Below, piece after piece: positions 33,438 to 45,440 of a stretch of DNA of 64,000 nucleotides. Below the pieces are notes generated by a model. That model did no database searches and had not been told where the DNA came from. It saw nothing but the letters and a program-made list of their open reading frames with translations. Source of the DNA: Cervus elaphus (taxonomy: Eukaryota > Chordata > Mammalia > Artiodactyla > Cervidae); the NCBI RefSeq assembly GCF_910594005.1, contig NC_057823.1, positions 64,974,015 through 65,038,014 on the forward strand. The letters run 5' to 3'. The stretch's first letter is position 1, and the number at the start of each line of letters is the position of its first letter. A program made the translations under genes and the position numbers.

Positions 33438-34894
33438 ATGTTTTTAGTGTTAAAGCCAAACCCTGTAGGTAAGCCCAAATCTTGGGTAGAGATTGTGGTG
33501 CAGATGAGTTTACTGGAGTCACATGCTAATTATGGGCAGGAATAGGACCTGTGTCTAGTCTTCTGACTCCCTAGCAGTGTTCTTTTCACTCTGCCATGGT
33601 GCTGCTATGATTGAGCTAGACACAGACAAGACACAGGAAGCACAGCAGCTACTACTGACAAAGAAGAACTATCAAAGACCACCATCCGCACCAATATCAA
33701 AAGATTTTCCTTTCTGTTACAGAAAACCTTGGGCACAGCCCCAGTACATTGAACCAATGAATGCTAAGTGACTGTGATTACCACAGGGGCCAGGGGTTAG
33801 TTGGAGTCAAAGGCTTCCCACATTATTTGACTTTCTCCTTTCTTTTCTGACCAATCGACAGTGTTTCCTCAATACCTCAATAGAAGTATCAACCTCTAAA
33901 TGACATGATTTTAAAAGAGGGATGTACCAAAACAGAATGGGCACAGCCACTTCCAGTGTTATACATGGATTCACTGTCAAATGAGCGGTCTTGTCATTCC
34001 AGCCCAGATACGACAACGCCTCTGAAGAAGACTTTTATTCTTAAAAGTCAGAAAGTGTAAAAACAGAAAATGTAGGCTTTGAAGGTCGTCTCTCCTGTGC
34101 TATAAATTTGAACCTGACAGCAGTCACTGACTTGAAAATATCCAGGGGGCTCAGGCCATGCTTAGGAAATTTATTTTGACACATAGACTAATGTGGAGGG
34201 AAACCTGCTATCACTCTGGAGCAGTTGATCTGCAAATCAGTCAACCGACAAAACAATTTACATGTGTCAACCCCTTTCCTTCTTCTTGGAAACGATAATG
34301 GGCTCTCCACTCACTAAGGTGGCAAGCAGCGCCAGGCTTTGGGATGAATTCGATTACCTGCTGAAATGTATATTACATTCTGAATCCCCTTACTGTGTAG
34401 CGAGGATTTAAATTCTATTCTATCTTACTAATTGGGTAGGTGGCTGACCATTCTTCCAAAATGAGTCCCTTTTCGGAGATTAGTGTCACAGAGCCTAGGA
34501 AACTGTAAAAGCAGTCAGCAGGCCACCACGAGGCCTCTGCTTCCCTGATTTTTTTATTGATTGCTTGCTCCTCTGCCCCACGTGACCACCCCCACCTGCT
34601 CCTGACTCCACTGCTCCAGAGAGATGCTCCGAAAAATTGCATTTGGAGCTGCTCAGTCTCACGAGTCAGAAAATCTGATTAGATTTCCATGCCTTTCAAA
34701 TACAATCCTGCATGCAGCCAGCCAAGCAAATCACTGGGCCCTTTTAATCACTCATTTCACGGAGAAGTTTCTGGGGCCCTGGGCAGTGGCATCCTTCCAG
34801 AAAGAAGGCATAGGAAACGTTCACAAGAAGCAGCCAAGGCCGTGCGGGCCCCAGCTTGGTTGGATGTATGGCTGAGAACAAAACAAGTTCAATT
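33438..34894. other. Repeat-poor block retaining CpG
   Basis: I recognise no transposon here. Between 33961 and 34860 I count 18 CpG dinucleotides, against none at 36781-37680. It contains CACGTG at 34579-34584, followed by CACCTG, both E-box forms. No open frame in it has recognisable homology. A conserved non-coding regulatory element is possible, but that is inference only. Confidence 0.4.
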
Positions 34895-35110
34895 TTAGAG
34901 TACTTCACACTTTACTTCACACATTCATGTGCCTTATTTCATCTGAGGTCCTGAAAAAGTCTATGAGGTAAGACTAAAAGGAGATTTTCTAATACCCATT
35001 TTCTAGTTTTTCAAAACTGTGTTCACACAGATAGTTATTCATCCAATCCCATGCAGTTATTGACAAGGCTGAGATTCAAAGTGGGATTCTATGACTCCAA
35101 ACCCTGTGTT
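34895..35110 (-). repeat. MIR SINE, antisense
   Basis: CTTATTTCATCTGAGGTCCT, TCTATGAGGTAAGACTAAAA, TAATACCCATTTTCTAGTTT, GACAAGGCTGAGATTCAAAG and CTATGACTCCAAACCC follow antisense MIR with typical divergence. Confidence 0.6.
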
Positions 35111-35174
35111 GTTTGCATTTCCCTGCACGATGCTCACACAAACTACCTTCACCAGAGGGAGAAGCTAACACTCA

Positions 35175-35300
35175 GTGAAATACTATCTCTCAGGTGCTGT
35201 GCGCAAACTGTGCCTACATTATCATTATAGACACTCTGTGAGATGGGTACCCGCTTGTTCCTGTTGAGCACAGTGAGGCTAGGAAAGAGTGTAGCTTGTC
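35175..35300 (-). repeat. Possible second MIR, antisense
   Basis: CAGGTGCTGTGCGCAAACTG, CACTCTGTGAGATGGGTACC and GAGCACAGTGAGGCTAGGAA resemble antisense MIR. Weak. Confidence 0.4.
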
Positions 35301-36189
35301 TATTTCCGTCTTCAGGTTATTGCAATTTTAAAACATGATGCTAACCTGTCCTCTATTCAACTAAAACTGCCTTACCCTCAGGAAAGTGCATTTAGTGAGT
35401 TTTTGTTTCTGTCCCTAAATATTACATGACTGTGGGAGGGTCTCACCTACACAGTCTCAGCAATCTCTAAAGAGGTAGCTCCTTAAAACATTGGAGATAT
35501 GGTAAGGGGTAACCATGGAAATATGGTTATAATTCCACTTCAGTTAACTGTCAATAAAAGTGAGTAAGAATATAGGATTCTTTCTATATTAAAGAAGAAT
35601 ATGATTTTTATTATCTTGTCCCTTCCTCCACACCCACCCCCCAGCCCCGTCCCCACAGTTCGCCTATGTAATAATGTTACCAGCTTCAAAGGGCAGCTGG
35701 AATGAGGAGGAAAGAGCGCAGGATTATTGTGTTTATGTGTCCCTTTGATTTGGGTGCTATGCAGTGGAATCCTATTGTGTCTGCTGGTTGCGAGGTCCTT
35801 TTGGTCTGGCAAGCTGGAGTGCAAGGTGAGAGAAGGCTAAGTAGGAAGAGAAGAGAAGCAGTCTGGGATGAAGATAAAGGGAAAGATAAATGCTCACAGT
35901 TCCTGGAACTGGCTCGGTTGGTATTTGGGGGGAGGGGTGGCAGGGTGGGATGCTGGAGGAAGGAACATGTGACTGTTGTGGTAGCAAACTTGAGTAGGCC
36001 ATGCAAACTGGCACTATCAGTCCAGTTATATTTCTTTTCATTCTGGAAAGCAGAGCAAGGAGAAAGTTGAGGAAATGACATTATTTATAACATTTTTTTG
36101 TAATGAGACATTTCTTCAAAGTAGACGTCTCGGGAGGAGGCTTCTCTACCTGCGGATGCCCTTTCTTTCCCTTCGTCATCACCGTTCCA
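35301..36189. other. Unassigned, purine/pyrimidine-skewed sequence
   Basis: No repeat recognised. Opposed frames of 122 codons (35702-36070, +) and 131 codons (35686-36081, -) overlap almost completely; such mirrored frames arise in stop-poor GA-rich DNA, and neither shows a domain. Not annotated as genes. Confidence 0.45.
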
Positions 36190-36446
36190 AGTCTCCAGCC
36201 TCTTTCAAGGTCCCCTAAGGTCAAGGAAGCCTTCCCTAATTCTTATATCTGTTCAGAAAAACATCAATAGCAGTTTGTGTCAGAACTCAACAAACAAATA
36301 TTGGTTATACACACTTCCATTATTCTATATTTATTTAGTCTTATAGTCTTAAATAAATCTGAAAATCCTTGAAGACAATGATCACACTGTCATCCTCTTC
36401 TATTGTATCTTAAGCCGTCTATAACTTACTGGGGCCTGGACGCACA
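36190..36446 (+). repeat. L2 LINE 3' end, sense, interrupted by Bov-A2
   Basis: CAAGGAAGCCTTCCCTAATT, CTTGAAGACAATGATCACAC and GGGGCCTGGACGCACAGTAA follow the L2 3' end. After the SINE the last bases (CCTTAATAAATGCTTG, 36742-36757) finish the element. Confidence 0.55.
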
Positions 36447-36459
36447 GTAAGTGATAATG

Positions 36460-36726
36460 CTGCTGCTGCTAAGTCACTTCAGTCTTGTCCGACTCTGACC
36501 CCATAGACGGCAGCCCACCAGGCTCCCCCATCCCTGGGATTCTCCAGGCAAGAACACTGGAGTGGGTTGCCATTTTCTTCTCCAATGCATGAAGGTGAAA
36601 AGTGAAAGTGAAGTCACTCAGTCGCGTCTGACTCTTAGCGACCTCATGGACTGCAGCCCACCAGGCTCCTCTGTCCATGGGATTCTCCAGGCAAGAGTAC
36701 TGGAGTGGAGTGCCATTGCCTTCTCC
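36460..36726 (-). repeat. Bov-A2 dimeric SINE with 13-bp TSD
   Basis: Two related monomers in antisense. The first starts CTGCTGCTGCTAAGTCACTT and ends GCCATTTTCTTCTCC. A linker (GAAGGTGAAAAGTGAAAGTG) leads to the second, which starts AAGTCACTCAGTCGCGTCTG and ends GCCATTGCCTTCTCC. This layout defines Bov-A2. The perfect TSD GTAAGTGATAATG lies at 36447-36459 and 36727-36739, within an L2 end. Low divergence suggests a young insertion. Confidence 0.95.
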
Positions 36727-36739
36727 GTAAGTGATAATG

Positions 36740-38639
36740 AACCTTAATAAATGCTTGTTAGCTGTGATATACATGTAAAACTTTATCCCCTAACTACACT
36801 TCTCTCATATATCCAAGCATTCAGCCTATGCACATAAGTTCAAATTTGGACTAATGGTAACTATTGATGAGGAAAGAGAAGTTGCAGAATCACAGTTAAC
36901 ATAATGTTTAACCTTCAACTCCTAGAGCTGTTTTCAGAAATTCTAAACTGAAGACTTCTGAATCTGCTCAACTTTCAGTGATACCAGTGGATCACATTTT
37001 GTTTTCTGTACTTATCAGAAAGCCTGCCAGAGCAAATATTCTTCCCTCATCTAAATAACTCCAATTAAAGCATAAACCCTTAGTTAAACAAAATAGAAAC
37101 AAGCTCAAACTACATATCTTTGGGTGTAAAATCAACCACAAACAATATATTGTGGATTAATTTGCATCTACTGCTGGAGAAGGGTTATTGCTAGATTTAA
37201 CCAATATTTTAAATTTCTCAATTTCAGGAACCACTTAGGGAAATAGGACAAGATAAAATATTGGCCTTTAAAAATAGCACAAGAGAACATACCAAGACTC
37301 AGTGTGTTCCTGCCATTTGGAACAAAGTCTCAGTGTCATAGCATGGATTTTCTGTAAGAAAGAGCTTGGAGGTGAGCTAGTCTAAGCTCATGTCATAGGT
37401 GAGATGACTGAAGCAGAGTTAAATGTTAAATGACCCAAGCAGAGTCACACAACATGGACAGGAGACTAGGTTCCAGCCTCAGTTCCCCTCCAATGAGATA
37501 TAAGAACTTTAGGAACACAAAGATGATAGGAATTAATATAAGGTGGAATAGTCTAAGAACATTTACATAATTCTTATATTCATTTACTGTGTTTCTTCAA
37601 GATCAGTGGAAGGACTGGTCTTTTTAATTTTAGAAATTCTACTGCCTGGGATATTAAAGCCCTATAGTAAATGGTCTGAGTGCTGAAAAACTATAAAAGG
37701 CCTCATCCCTGTTCATCAGATGTAAATGTAATGATTTGACTATAGCTATCATTAACTGGCTAATAACTGTTTATAACCTCAGGATGCAGTTCCTACCCAG
37801 TTAATGGGCTACGTAGTAAAGCTGTGATTTTATCTCTGTTGTTCAGGCTCTTGGTCTCAGTTGCTTGCATTAAGGGGTGAGCAGGTTCTGCTGATTATCT
37901 ATATAATATGAGATCATGTTGCAAGAACCTTCAGAAAAACTCTCATCAAACAAAATTGGAGTTGTGCCTGAGAAGGAAGCCTTGCAGAATAATATGTTGA
38001 TTGCCCCAAATAGCCCTCATGAATAACACTTACAAGGAAATTGATCATAGGTTTTCTCAGCTGCATTTTCAAGCAATTTGTGAATCCCTAAGCACTGTGA
38101 TAATATGTCTGCTGACACTTCTCAAACAAGATTTCTCCAGGATTCTTCCACATAGCCTTAGAGATGGCACCCACCTCTTGTAGGAACAGATTTGTGGAAC
38201 ATGCTGAGGCTCAGTTGTGTCTGAGCTGGGCTCCGAGTGCAGGGGCTACTTCTCAGTGGTTGGCCAGATGGGTTCTAAGGAAGAAAAGGCTTAGCAATGC
38301 CTACATCTGCTACCCTGACTGTGCTTCAAGGCAACCTGCACGTCCTTCTCACTCTCTGTTTTTACCCTTCAAGAAATTGTGTTCATTTCAAGAGTGTATT
38401 TCTTTATCCTGCTATACACAATGTGTTAGGACAAGAGAAGACATCAGGAAAGAAGTTTAAAATATGTTCTCTGTTCACTCTGGCCTTGCAGTTTAGTTTA
38501 CAAGAGGAAATATACACAGAAGCAATTTTTTAGAATCTGACTGCTTTTCATTTATCACTCTTGATGAAATAACCATTACCTTTTGCCCATATTATTGCAA
38601 TGTCAGTAACCCTAACCAATATCCCTTTGTCTTTTTTGT
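36740..38639. other. Largely unassigned, CpG-free stretch
   Basis: Except for the end of L2 at 36742-36757 and a weak ancient-SINE-like region at 37360-37480 (GGTGAGCTAGTCTAAGCTCA, then CCCAAGCAGAGTCACACAAC), I recognise nothing. There are no CpG dinucleotides in 36781-37680. A 98-codon frame at 38164-38460 has no recognisable domain. Confidence 0.45.
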
Positions 38640-39220
38640 TAAAACATCGTTTCCATGCCATCATTTTCTTCGTACATATTCCCAAGTGACTTCATGCTCA
38701 CCTTATGCTGAGCCAAAGTCCACCATGGCCTGTAAGGCCGTCTATGACAGCCCCATTCTTGGTATGACATTATCTCCTGCCTCCTGTCCTCTCCTCTAGT
38801 TCTCACCTGACTCCACCGCCTCTTGGCTGTTCCTCAAGTGCAGTAATGATTCAAGCACTTTCCCTGTTCTTCCCTGTGTCTGGACTGTTTTCTCCCTAGG
38901 CACACACAAGGCGTTCTCTTTCATTTCATTTAGGTTTCTTATTAAATGTGGACTTATCAATAAGGATGCCCCTGATCCATCGATGTAGAATACACTCATC
39001 TCTTTTTCCCCTGATTTATTCCTCTTCTCAGTGTTTAAGAACCACTAAAATGGTTGATTTATCTGCCCCCCTCCACCAAACTATGTAATCTTGATGAGAA
39101 AAGGATATCCATAAAACCTAGAATTGTGCCTGATGTATAGGAAATGTTAATACTTTGGCTGAACTGCAAAACCTAAATGGCTTAATGATTGTAAAAGATG
39201 AATGAATGAATGAATAAAAT
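38640..39220 (+). pseudogene. L2 LINE 3' end, sense, with ORF tail remnant
   Basis: CCACCATGGCCTGTAAGGCC matches the MAYKAL codons of the L2 polyprotein tail, followed by decayed AVPL and REGLF-type stretches. The 3' end GAATTGTGCCTGATGTATAG is followed by a GAAT/AATG tetranucleotide tail at 39198-39216, the usual L2 tail. Non-functional. Confidence 0.62.
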
Positions 39221-39879
39221 GCTAAGATGCACTCTCCACTGCCTGGCAAATGAAGTCCTGTCTCTCTATCCTGGCCTCCAAAGTCACTCTGTTAGGAATA
39301 CTTTCATATTCAACTAACAACATACATGATCAGCAGTGGTTTAAATAATAAAGACACTCAATTAAGTTTTACAGTAAGAAGCCTGGAGGTAAGCAGTCTT
39401 GACTTAATAGGCGCTAAAAAATGTATCAAAGATATAATCTCTATCTTCATCTTTACTCTTGTTACCATAATGGTTTGGAGCTGCATGGTCATGGGACGGT
39501 GGTCGTAGAACTGGGCAGCATGAATATACTCAAGACAGAGAAGGTGGAAATGGTAGTAATAAAAACATCTATCCTATTTTTCTGGATAGTAAGAGCTTTC
39601 CAGATATCTTCTCCTGAGACTATTAAAAATGTGCCATTTATTCATTTCTTAATGCAGGAAAGTTGTTTTTTTTTTTCCTCCCCAGTCTTTAAGGTGAAAG
39701 TGAACATTAAAGTGGATTGTGAATGGGTTTTGATGTAGCCAAGCTCTACTGTCTATCACAGTAGACAGTAATGCATTCCAATATATGATCCCTGCCTGAT
39801 TTCCCACTGCAGTACTGTACAGTCCCTCTTCCAACCCAACTATTTACTATTCCCCCAATAATTCTGCCCCCGTTTCAAA
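39221..39879. other. Unassigned sequence
   Basis: No repeat or gene recognised. A 105-codon sense frame at 39421-39738 contains no recognisable domain and includes a long T-run-encoded Phe stretch; chance frame. Confidence 0.45.
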
Positions 39880-42245
39880 AACACAGACATTTTTAAGAAC
39901 CATTTCAGATTTACAGAAAAAGAAAATAAGAAGGTAGTACAGGGAGTTGTTATATATCCCACACACAATCTCTCCATTGTTAACATCTAACTTTAGTTGG
40001 TATATTTGTTATAACTATTAAACTGATATTGATAAATTATTATCAATTAAATTCCATGCTTTATTCAAACTTCTGAAAAAAGCTTTTATGTAATGTCCCT
40101 TTTCTTTTGGGAAACACATGTAGGTGTCATGTTTCTTTAAGTTCTCTTGGCGTGACGGTTTCCCAGACTTCCCTTGCTTGTGATGTCTTTTGACAGTTTT
40201 GAAGAATTGGTCATGCTTTATAGAATGTTCTCTACTATAATTTGGTATTTTTTCTCTATATTGTTAGATTGGAGTTACGAGGGGTTTTGGTGAAGACGAC
40301 CAGGGATCAAGTACCAGTTGCATCATATCAAAACTGTACTATCAACATGAGGTGTATGTCAAGTTTCTCTATTATAAAATTACACCTTTTCACCCTTCAC
40401 ATACTGTGTTCTTTAGAAGGAAGTCATTATGCACAGCTGACACTTGAGTAAAGAGTTATTCTTTTGCTCCTTGAAAGTGGAGTATCTATATACATTATTT
40501 GGAATTCTTCTGCATGGGTGGTGTGTCCCTTTTCCCCAGTATATTTATTCATCTTTGTATATGTATCAGCATAGATACATTGATATTTACTTTATACTGT
40601 GGGTTAAAATCTAATACCTTTTTTTTTGGTCAAATTATTTCTGCTTTTGTCCATTGGAAACCCTCTTAGTTAGCTTCTGTGTCCCTCTGACATACCCACA
40701 ACAATATGGGTCTGCAGTTTTTAAGCACTTTCTTTTTGGCACTGAAAAGTGCTCCCAGCTCATCTTGCATATTTTCTGCCCTCGTCTGTTTTACTGGAAA
40801 ATGGTATTTGAAATCAAGACCTGGGTGTAGATGTACACACTGTTACTGAGGTGTCATTGTTTCTAGATCTTCTTAGGTGATAGAACAAGGAACTACATGT
40901 GTGTTTACTAACCTGTAAACATACACAGATCACTATCTCTATATGAAATCATATATGCCTTTACAACATTCATTATGAGTTCAGATTTATGTCTCCAACT
41001 TTAATCCATCACCAGATGAATCATTCTAGCTTTCTCTCCTTATCTATAAACTCCTACACCTACAGTGAGAGACCTGGCTCCCACCATCTGCCACCCAGTT
41101 ACTTAGTCACTGGGTTCCAGTTTACATGTATAACAGTATCTTAATTGTTAACCTCTATCTCTGTGAGATACAATTTTACCAACTAGAGAATAGTCATTGT
41201 ATGTAGCTCCTTTTGGCTTTAGACTTTCTGACTCATTTCCTAGGTTACTTAGGTCAGCACCTTTTTGCACCACCCTCTTCAGTAAAGTTGTTTTCCTATA
41301 TCCATAATACAGTCAGATTCTCTTGGAAAGTCTACAACCTTCTGGGATCACTCCACCTCTTAAATGACTTATTTTAATTTATCTATCAATACATTACACT
41401 TCATAATTTTTACGCTATGAACTTCAATGGCTGTTGACAAATGCATAATGTCATGTATCTACATGGTATCTATTATGGTATCATATAGAATATTTTTACT
41501 ACCCTAAAAGAAAACCATGTGTTTCATCTATTCAACCCTGTCCCATTCCCCTGACATTCTGGCAACCACTGATCTTTCATTATCTCTATAGTTTCACCTT
41601 TTCCAGAAAGTCATGTAATTTGAATCATGTAGGATGTACCCTTTTCATATGGTTTCTTTACTTAGCAATATGCATTTAAGGTTCTTCCTTGTCTTTTTGT
41701 TAGCTTAATAGCTCATCTCTTTTTATCACTAAATAACATTCCATTGTATGGATGTATCTAGTTTATCCATTCACCTACTAAAGGACATCTTGGTTGTTTC
41801 CATTTATTATTAATGATTAATAAAGCTGCTTTAAACATAATACCTAAGATTTTGACTATGTTTAGCTTTGGAAGAAACTGACAAACTGTCTTTCCAAGTA
41901 GCTGGACCATTTTGGATTCATACCATCAATCAATGAGAGTTCCTATGGTTCTACGTTCTTGTCAGCAGTTGTTATTGACATTTTAAAGTCATTTTCATAG
42001 ATGTGTGGAAGTGTGAAAGTTGCTCAGTCATGTCTGACTCTTTGTGACCCCCTTGTAACTCTCCAGGCCAGAATACTGGAGTGGGTAGCCTTTCCCTTCT
42101 CCAGAGGATCTTCCCAACCCAGGGGTTGAACCTAGGTCTCCCGCATTGCAGGCAGATTCTTTACCATCGGAGCCACAAGGGAATCCCAGATGTGTTAGTG
42201 GTATTTCACTGTTGATTTAATCTGTGCACATTTCTATACCTTCCC
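39880..42245 (-). repeat. Old L1M (L1MC/L1MD-like), antisense, with long 3' UTR
   Basis: The long 3' UTR reads antisense from about 39880: GTACAGGGAGTTGTTATATA, GTTAACATCTAACTTTAGTT, TTGACAGTTTTGAAGAATTG, CAACATGAGGTGTATGTCAA, GGAATTCTTCTGCATGGGTG. It passes into ORF2 near 41640 (TTAGCAATATGCATTTAAGG, CATTCCATTGTATGGATGTA, CAAACTGTCTTTCCAAGTAG). A Bov-tA at 42007-42187 splits the right end. Decayed and non-functional. Confidence 0.78.
42007..42187 (-). repeat. Bov-tA SINE with 8-bp TSD in L1M
   Basis: GTGTGAAAGTTGCTCAGTCA, CTCTCCAGGCCAGAATACTG, CCAGAGGATCTTCCCAACCC, CCCGCATTGCAGGCAGATTC and GGAGCCACAAGGGAATCC; the CAGGCTCCTCTGTCCATGG block is deleted. The TSD AGATGTGT is at 41999-42006 and 42188-42195. 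Confidence 0.93.
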
Positions 42246-42362
42246 TCAAAATAGGAAAACTCTTTCCATTCAAAGCAGAATTCATTGCCACTTATTCCTT
42301 AAAGTTCCTCTAAAAATATCCATCTTCTCTACCAAATGAACTTCCTTTTTTAAATTTCTAAT

Positions 42363-42798
42363 TCCAGTAGTCATGTATGGATGTGAGAGTTGGACAGTGA
42401 AGAAAGCTGAGTGCCGAAGAATTGATGCTTTTGAACTGTGGTGTTGGAGAAGACTTTTGAGAGTCCCTTGGACTGCAAGGAGATCCAACCAGTCCATCCT
42501 AAAGGAGATCAGTCCTGGATGTTCACTGGAAGGACTGATGCTGAAGCTGAAACTCCAATATTGTGGCCACCTCATGCGAAGAGTTGACTCATTGGAAAAG
42601 ACCCTAATGCTGGGAAGGATTGGGGGCAGGAGGAGAAGGGGATGACAGAGGATGAGATGGCTAGATGGCGTCACCAACTCGATGGGCATGGGTTTGGGTA
42701 GACTCCAGGAGTTGGTGATGGACAGGGAGGCCTGGCGTGCTGCGATTCATGGGATCACAGAGAGTCAGACACGACTGGAGACTGAACTGAACTGAATA
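42363..42798 (+). repeat. BovB LINE 3' end, sense, low divergence
   Basis: Sense BovB 3' 430 bases ending in ACTGAACTGAACTGAATA. The frame 42373-42645 is open for 90 codons and keeps CESWTVKKAECRRIDAFEL, LRVPWTARRSNQSILKEI and LGRIGGRRRRG, the C-terminal zinc-knuckle-adjacent region of the BovB polyprotein. The intact frame points to a comparatively recent insertion. 5'-truncated. Confidence 0.93.
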
Positions 42799-42836
42799 TC
42801 CTTTATCACTAAAATAAATTCTTAATATTTGAAAGA

Positions 42837-43056
42837 GACTTCCCAGGTGGTGGTAGTGATAAAGGAACTGCCTGCCAATGCAGGAGACATAAGAGAGGCA
42901 GGTTCAATCCCTGGGTCGGGAAGGTCTCCTGGAGGAGGGCATGGCAACCCACTCCAGTAATTTTGCCTGGAAAATTCCATGGACAGAGAAGCCTGGCGGG
43001 CTACAGTGCACAGGGCCACAAAGAGTCAGACGTGATTGAAGAGACTTAGCACTTAA
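42837..43056 (+). repeat. Bov-tA SINE, sense
   Basis: ACTTCCCAGGTGGTGGTAGT, ACTGCCTGCCAATGCAGGAG, CAATCCCTGGGTCGGGAAGG, CATGGACAGAGAAGCCTGGC and CACAAAGAGTCAGACGTGAT; complete. It sits 38 bases right of the BovB 3' end. Confidence 0.93.
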
Positions 43057-44361
43057 GTCTAAGTTTACATCTTCAAGAAAACCACATAATATCTACAAGA
43101 ATACCACCATATAACTTCCCACAAAAAGTCAGACATTTAGAAGTAAAATCTTTATCAACACTTCGGATGCTTACTAATAGTTGCTGTGCAGATGCCAATG
43201 AAGAGAAAGCAACCAAGCCGCACTACAGAGATATTAGGAAGACAGCTTAGTTCATTTACCAATGATGTGATTTATTCCTAAATACCAGAATTGCCCCAGA
43301 ATTCAATCATCTCAAATTCTATCATGCCATGGGTCACCTCAATAACTTTTGAATCATAAAAATCATGAATATTAAATCTGTGAATGCAAAGCACCTAAAG
43401 AACCTTTTCCAGGGCCTACTCTTTTTTTTTTAAATAGGAATTTTTGCTTATGTCTTTATTTTCCTTCTAGACTAAAAGGACTTGAGGATAGAATATATCT
43501 CTAATTTCATATTCAGTAAATAGTTATCAAATAAACAAATACAAATAGTGCTATATAGCTTAAAAGGAAAAGATTGTTCTTTCTTACAAAAGCATTATGT
43601 GCGGTTTAATTGCTTCCTTGAGATTTCAAAGAAGCCTGAAAGAGAATAATAAAACTCTAAAATAGACCAGAAATTTAGGCACCTTGTAGAGAAGGCAGCC
43701 CCTGCATTAATATCAAAGCCCTCAGGAGGGATGTGTGTTCCTTTTGTCCATGAAGGCTGTGTCTATGGAGTGGGTGATGGTGCCTAAGTGATCAACTCGC
43801 TTGTTGCCATGGCGATTTAGCCACCCTTGCTGCAGTTGGCAGGTCTCCCAGCACTGCCCCTGCAGACTGGAACCACCCACCTGTTCTTTCTCTGTTTTCT
43901 ACCTAGCACACTGCCTTTTATTGATCACAAGGGGGGTTCACAAATTCTGTCTATGCTAAGAACTAATAGACATGCCAGAATACAGGTAAGCATAAAAGGA
44001 TGGTGTGGGGGAAAGGGAGGTTGATATTCTTAGAGGATCTGGGAAGGTTATCTCTGCCACATAGATAGGGACCCCTTTCTTTGAAGGAGCAAGGCATTTA
44101 CAAGGAGGTGCTTTTCAAGAATATTCTCTTCCATCCCCAAAATGTGGTTCTCTCCTGTGATATCTATCCAGAAAACAAATCCACAAGTGACGCTGCAGTC
44201 CTAGGACAGTACTAAGCAGGAAGTTGGTGCTCAGGAAGGAGGGATCTTAAGTCAATAAAATCAGTGTTCCTGTGGGTCCCTGATGCTTTGCATATCCAGG
44301 GCTGGTCCTGGTGAAGGAAGCTAAAGTGAGTAAACCTCAGGAGGCAGTTGGGGGAGTTAGT
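43057..44361. other. Mostly unassigned sequence
   Basis: No confident feature. A weak L2-like hint occurs at 43430-43545. The 65-codon frame at 43827-44024 has no recognisable domain. Confidence 0.45.
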
Positions 44362-44571
44362 TGAAAAAGACCCTGATGCTGGGAAAGATTGAGGGCAGGA
44401 GGAGAAGGGGATGACAGAGAATGAGATGGTTGGATGGCATCATTGACTCAATGGACATGAGTTTGAATTTGAGCAAATTCTGGGAGATGGTGAAGGACAG
44501 GGAAGCCTGGTGTGGTGAAAAACATGGGGTTGCAAAGAGTTGGACCTGACTTAGCAACTGAACAGCAACAA
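44362..44571 (+). repeat. BovB LINE 3' end, sense, ~210 bp
   Basis: AAAAAGACCCTGATGCTGGG, GAGGGCAGGAGGAGAAGGGG, GTTGGATGGCATCATTGACT and the terminal GACCTGACTTAGCAACTGAA. 5'-truncated. A 17-base T run (44619-44635) lies shortly beyond. Confidence 0.92.
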
Positions 44572-44839
44572 ATACTAGTTATCAAAGATCCTGCACATCC
44601 TTTACTAATTTCAACAGCTTTTTTTTTTTTTTTTTGAGCATTTATTCCATGTCAAGCTCTGGAGATAGATCATAAATCAAGACAGATATGGCGTATACCT
44701 CATTAATTCATTTAACCTTTAAATTTCAGTTTTTTTGGTATTCCTTTGGGTTACATAGTTACATTTAGAAAGCCTCTATTGCAATTCATACATTTACTAG
44801 AAATAATAACACTGTCATCAACAAATCTAGTAACAAAAA

Positions 44840-44990
44840 TCTCTATATGTTTATAGCACTTTAGAATTGTCACAAAATTCACAATCCCCTCAAGCAGACC
44901 TATGAAGTAGGTCAGGCTAGAATTTTCAGCTCTATTTTGCAGTTGAAGAAACTGAGGTTCAGAAAATACATCTAACTCATCTAAGTCAAA
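44840..44990 (-). repeat. MIR SINE, antisense
   Basis: TAGCACTTTAGAATTGTCAC, AGACCTATGAAGTAGGTCAG, GCAGTTGAAGAAACTGAGGT and CATCTAAGTCAAAACTCTAG follow antisense MIR. A weak antisense L2-like end precedes it at 44636-44700. Confidence 0.58.
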
Positions 44991-44994
44991 ACTC

Positions 44995-45440
44995 TAGTTT
45001 TCAAGGTGTGGTCTGAGGATCACTTGCACTAGGATTATTAGCAGAGGTACTTTTGTAAATGGAACTAGGAAGGCCAACCCAAGATATCCTGGTTCACAAT
45101 CTACAAGGGTACATTCTAGAGCTTTCATTTTTTGATAGTCCTAACTCTCCATTAACAAACTACTACCAAGTACCTTGGGCTTCCCTGGTGCCTCAGTGGT
45201 AAAGAATCTACATGCCAATTCAGGAAGACTCAGGTTCATTCTCTGGGTCAAGAAGATCCCCTGGAGAAAGAAAGGGCAACCCACTTCAGGGTTTTTGCCT
45301 GGAGAATTCCATGGACAGAGAAGCCTGGCGGGCTACAGTCCATGGGGTCTCTAAAAGAGTTGGACGTGACTTAGTGACTAAACAACAATGTGCCCAGGTG
45401 CTTTGGTTCATTCAGGATTTTTAACTCGAGTATGTTGAGC
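44995..45440 (-). mobile_element. MER5A-like hAT-Charlie remnant, split by a SINE
   Basis: AGTTTTCAAGGTGTGGTCTG at the left and CATTAACAAACTACTACC before the SINE, then GTGCCCAGGTGCTTTGGTTC after it, follow one orientation of the non-autonomous DNA transposon MER5A. It was mobilised long ago by a Charlie-type transposase and encodes nothing. Bov-tA occupies 45178-45392. Confidence 0.5.
45178..45392 (+). repeat. Bov-tA SINE, sense
   Basis: GGGCTTCCCTGGTGCCTCAG, AATCTACATGCCAATTCAGG, AGATCCCCTGGAGAAAGAAA, ATTCCATGGACAGAGAAGCC and AGTTGGACGTGACTTAGTGA; complete. Confidence 0.93.

Noticed and set aside
35686..36081. 131-codon antisense frame and a mirrored 122-codon sense frame as possible genes
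   Set aside because: They overlap almost fully in GA/CT-skewed DNA, have no recognisable domain, and neither has splice or promoter context. Best explained as chance stop-poor sequence.
44619..44635. T run as a terminator
   Set aside because: No hairpin and no associated gene. It is a simple T run, perhaps an old antisense poly(A) tail.
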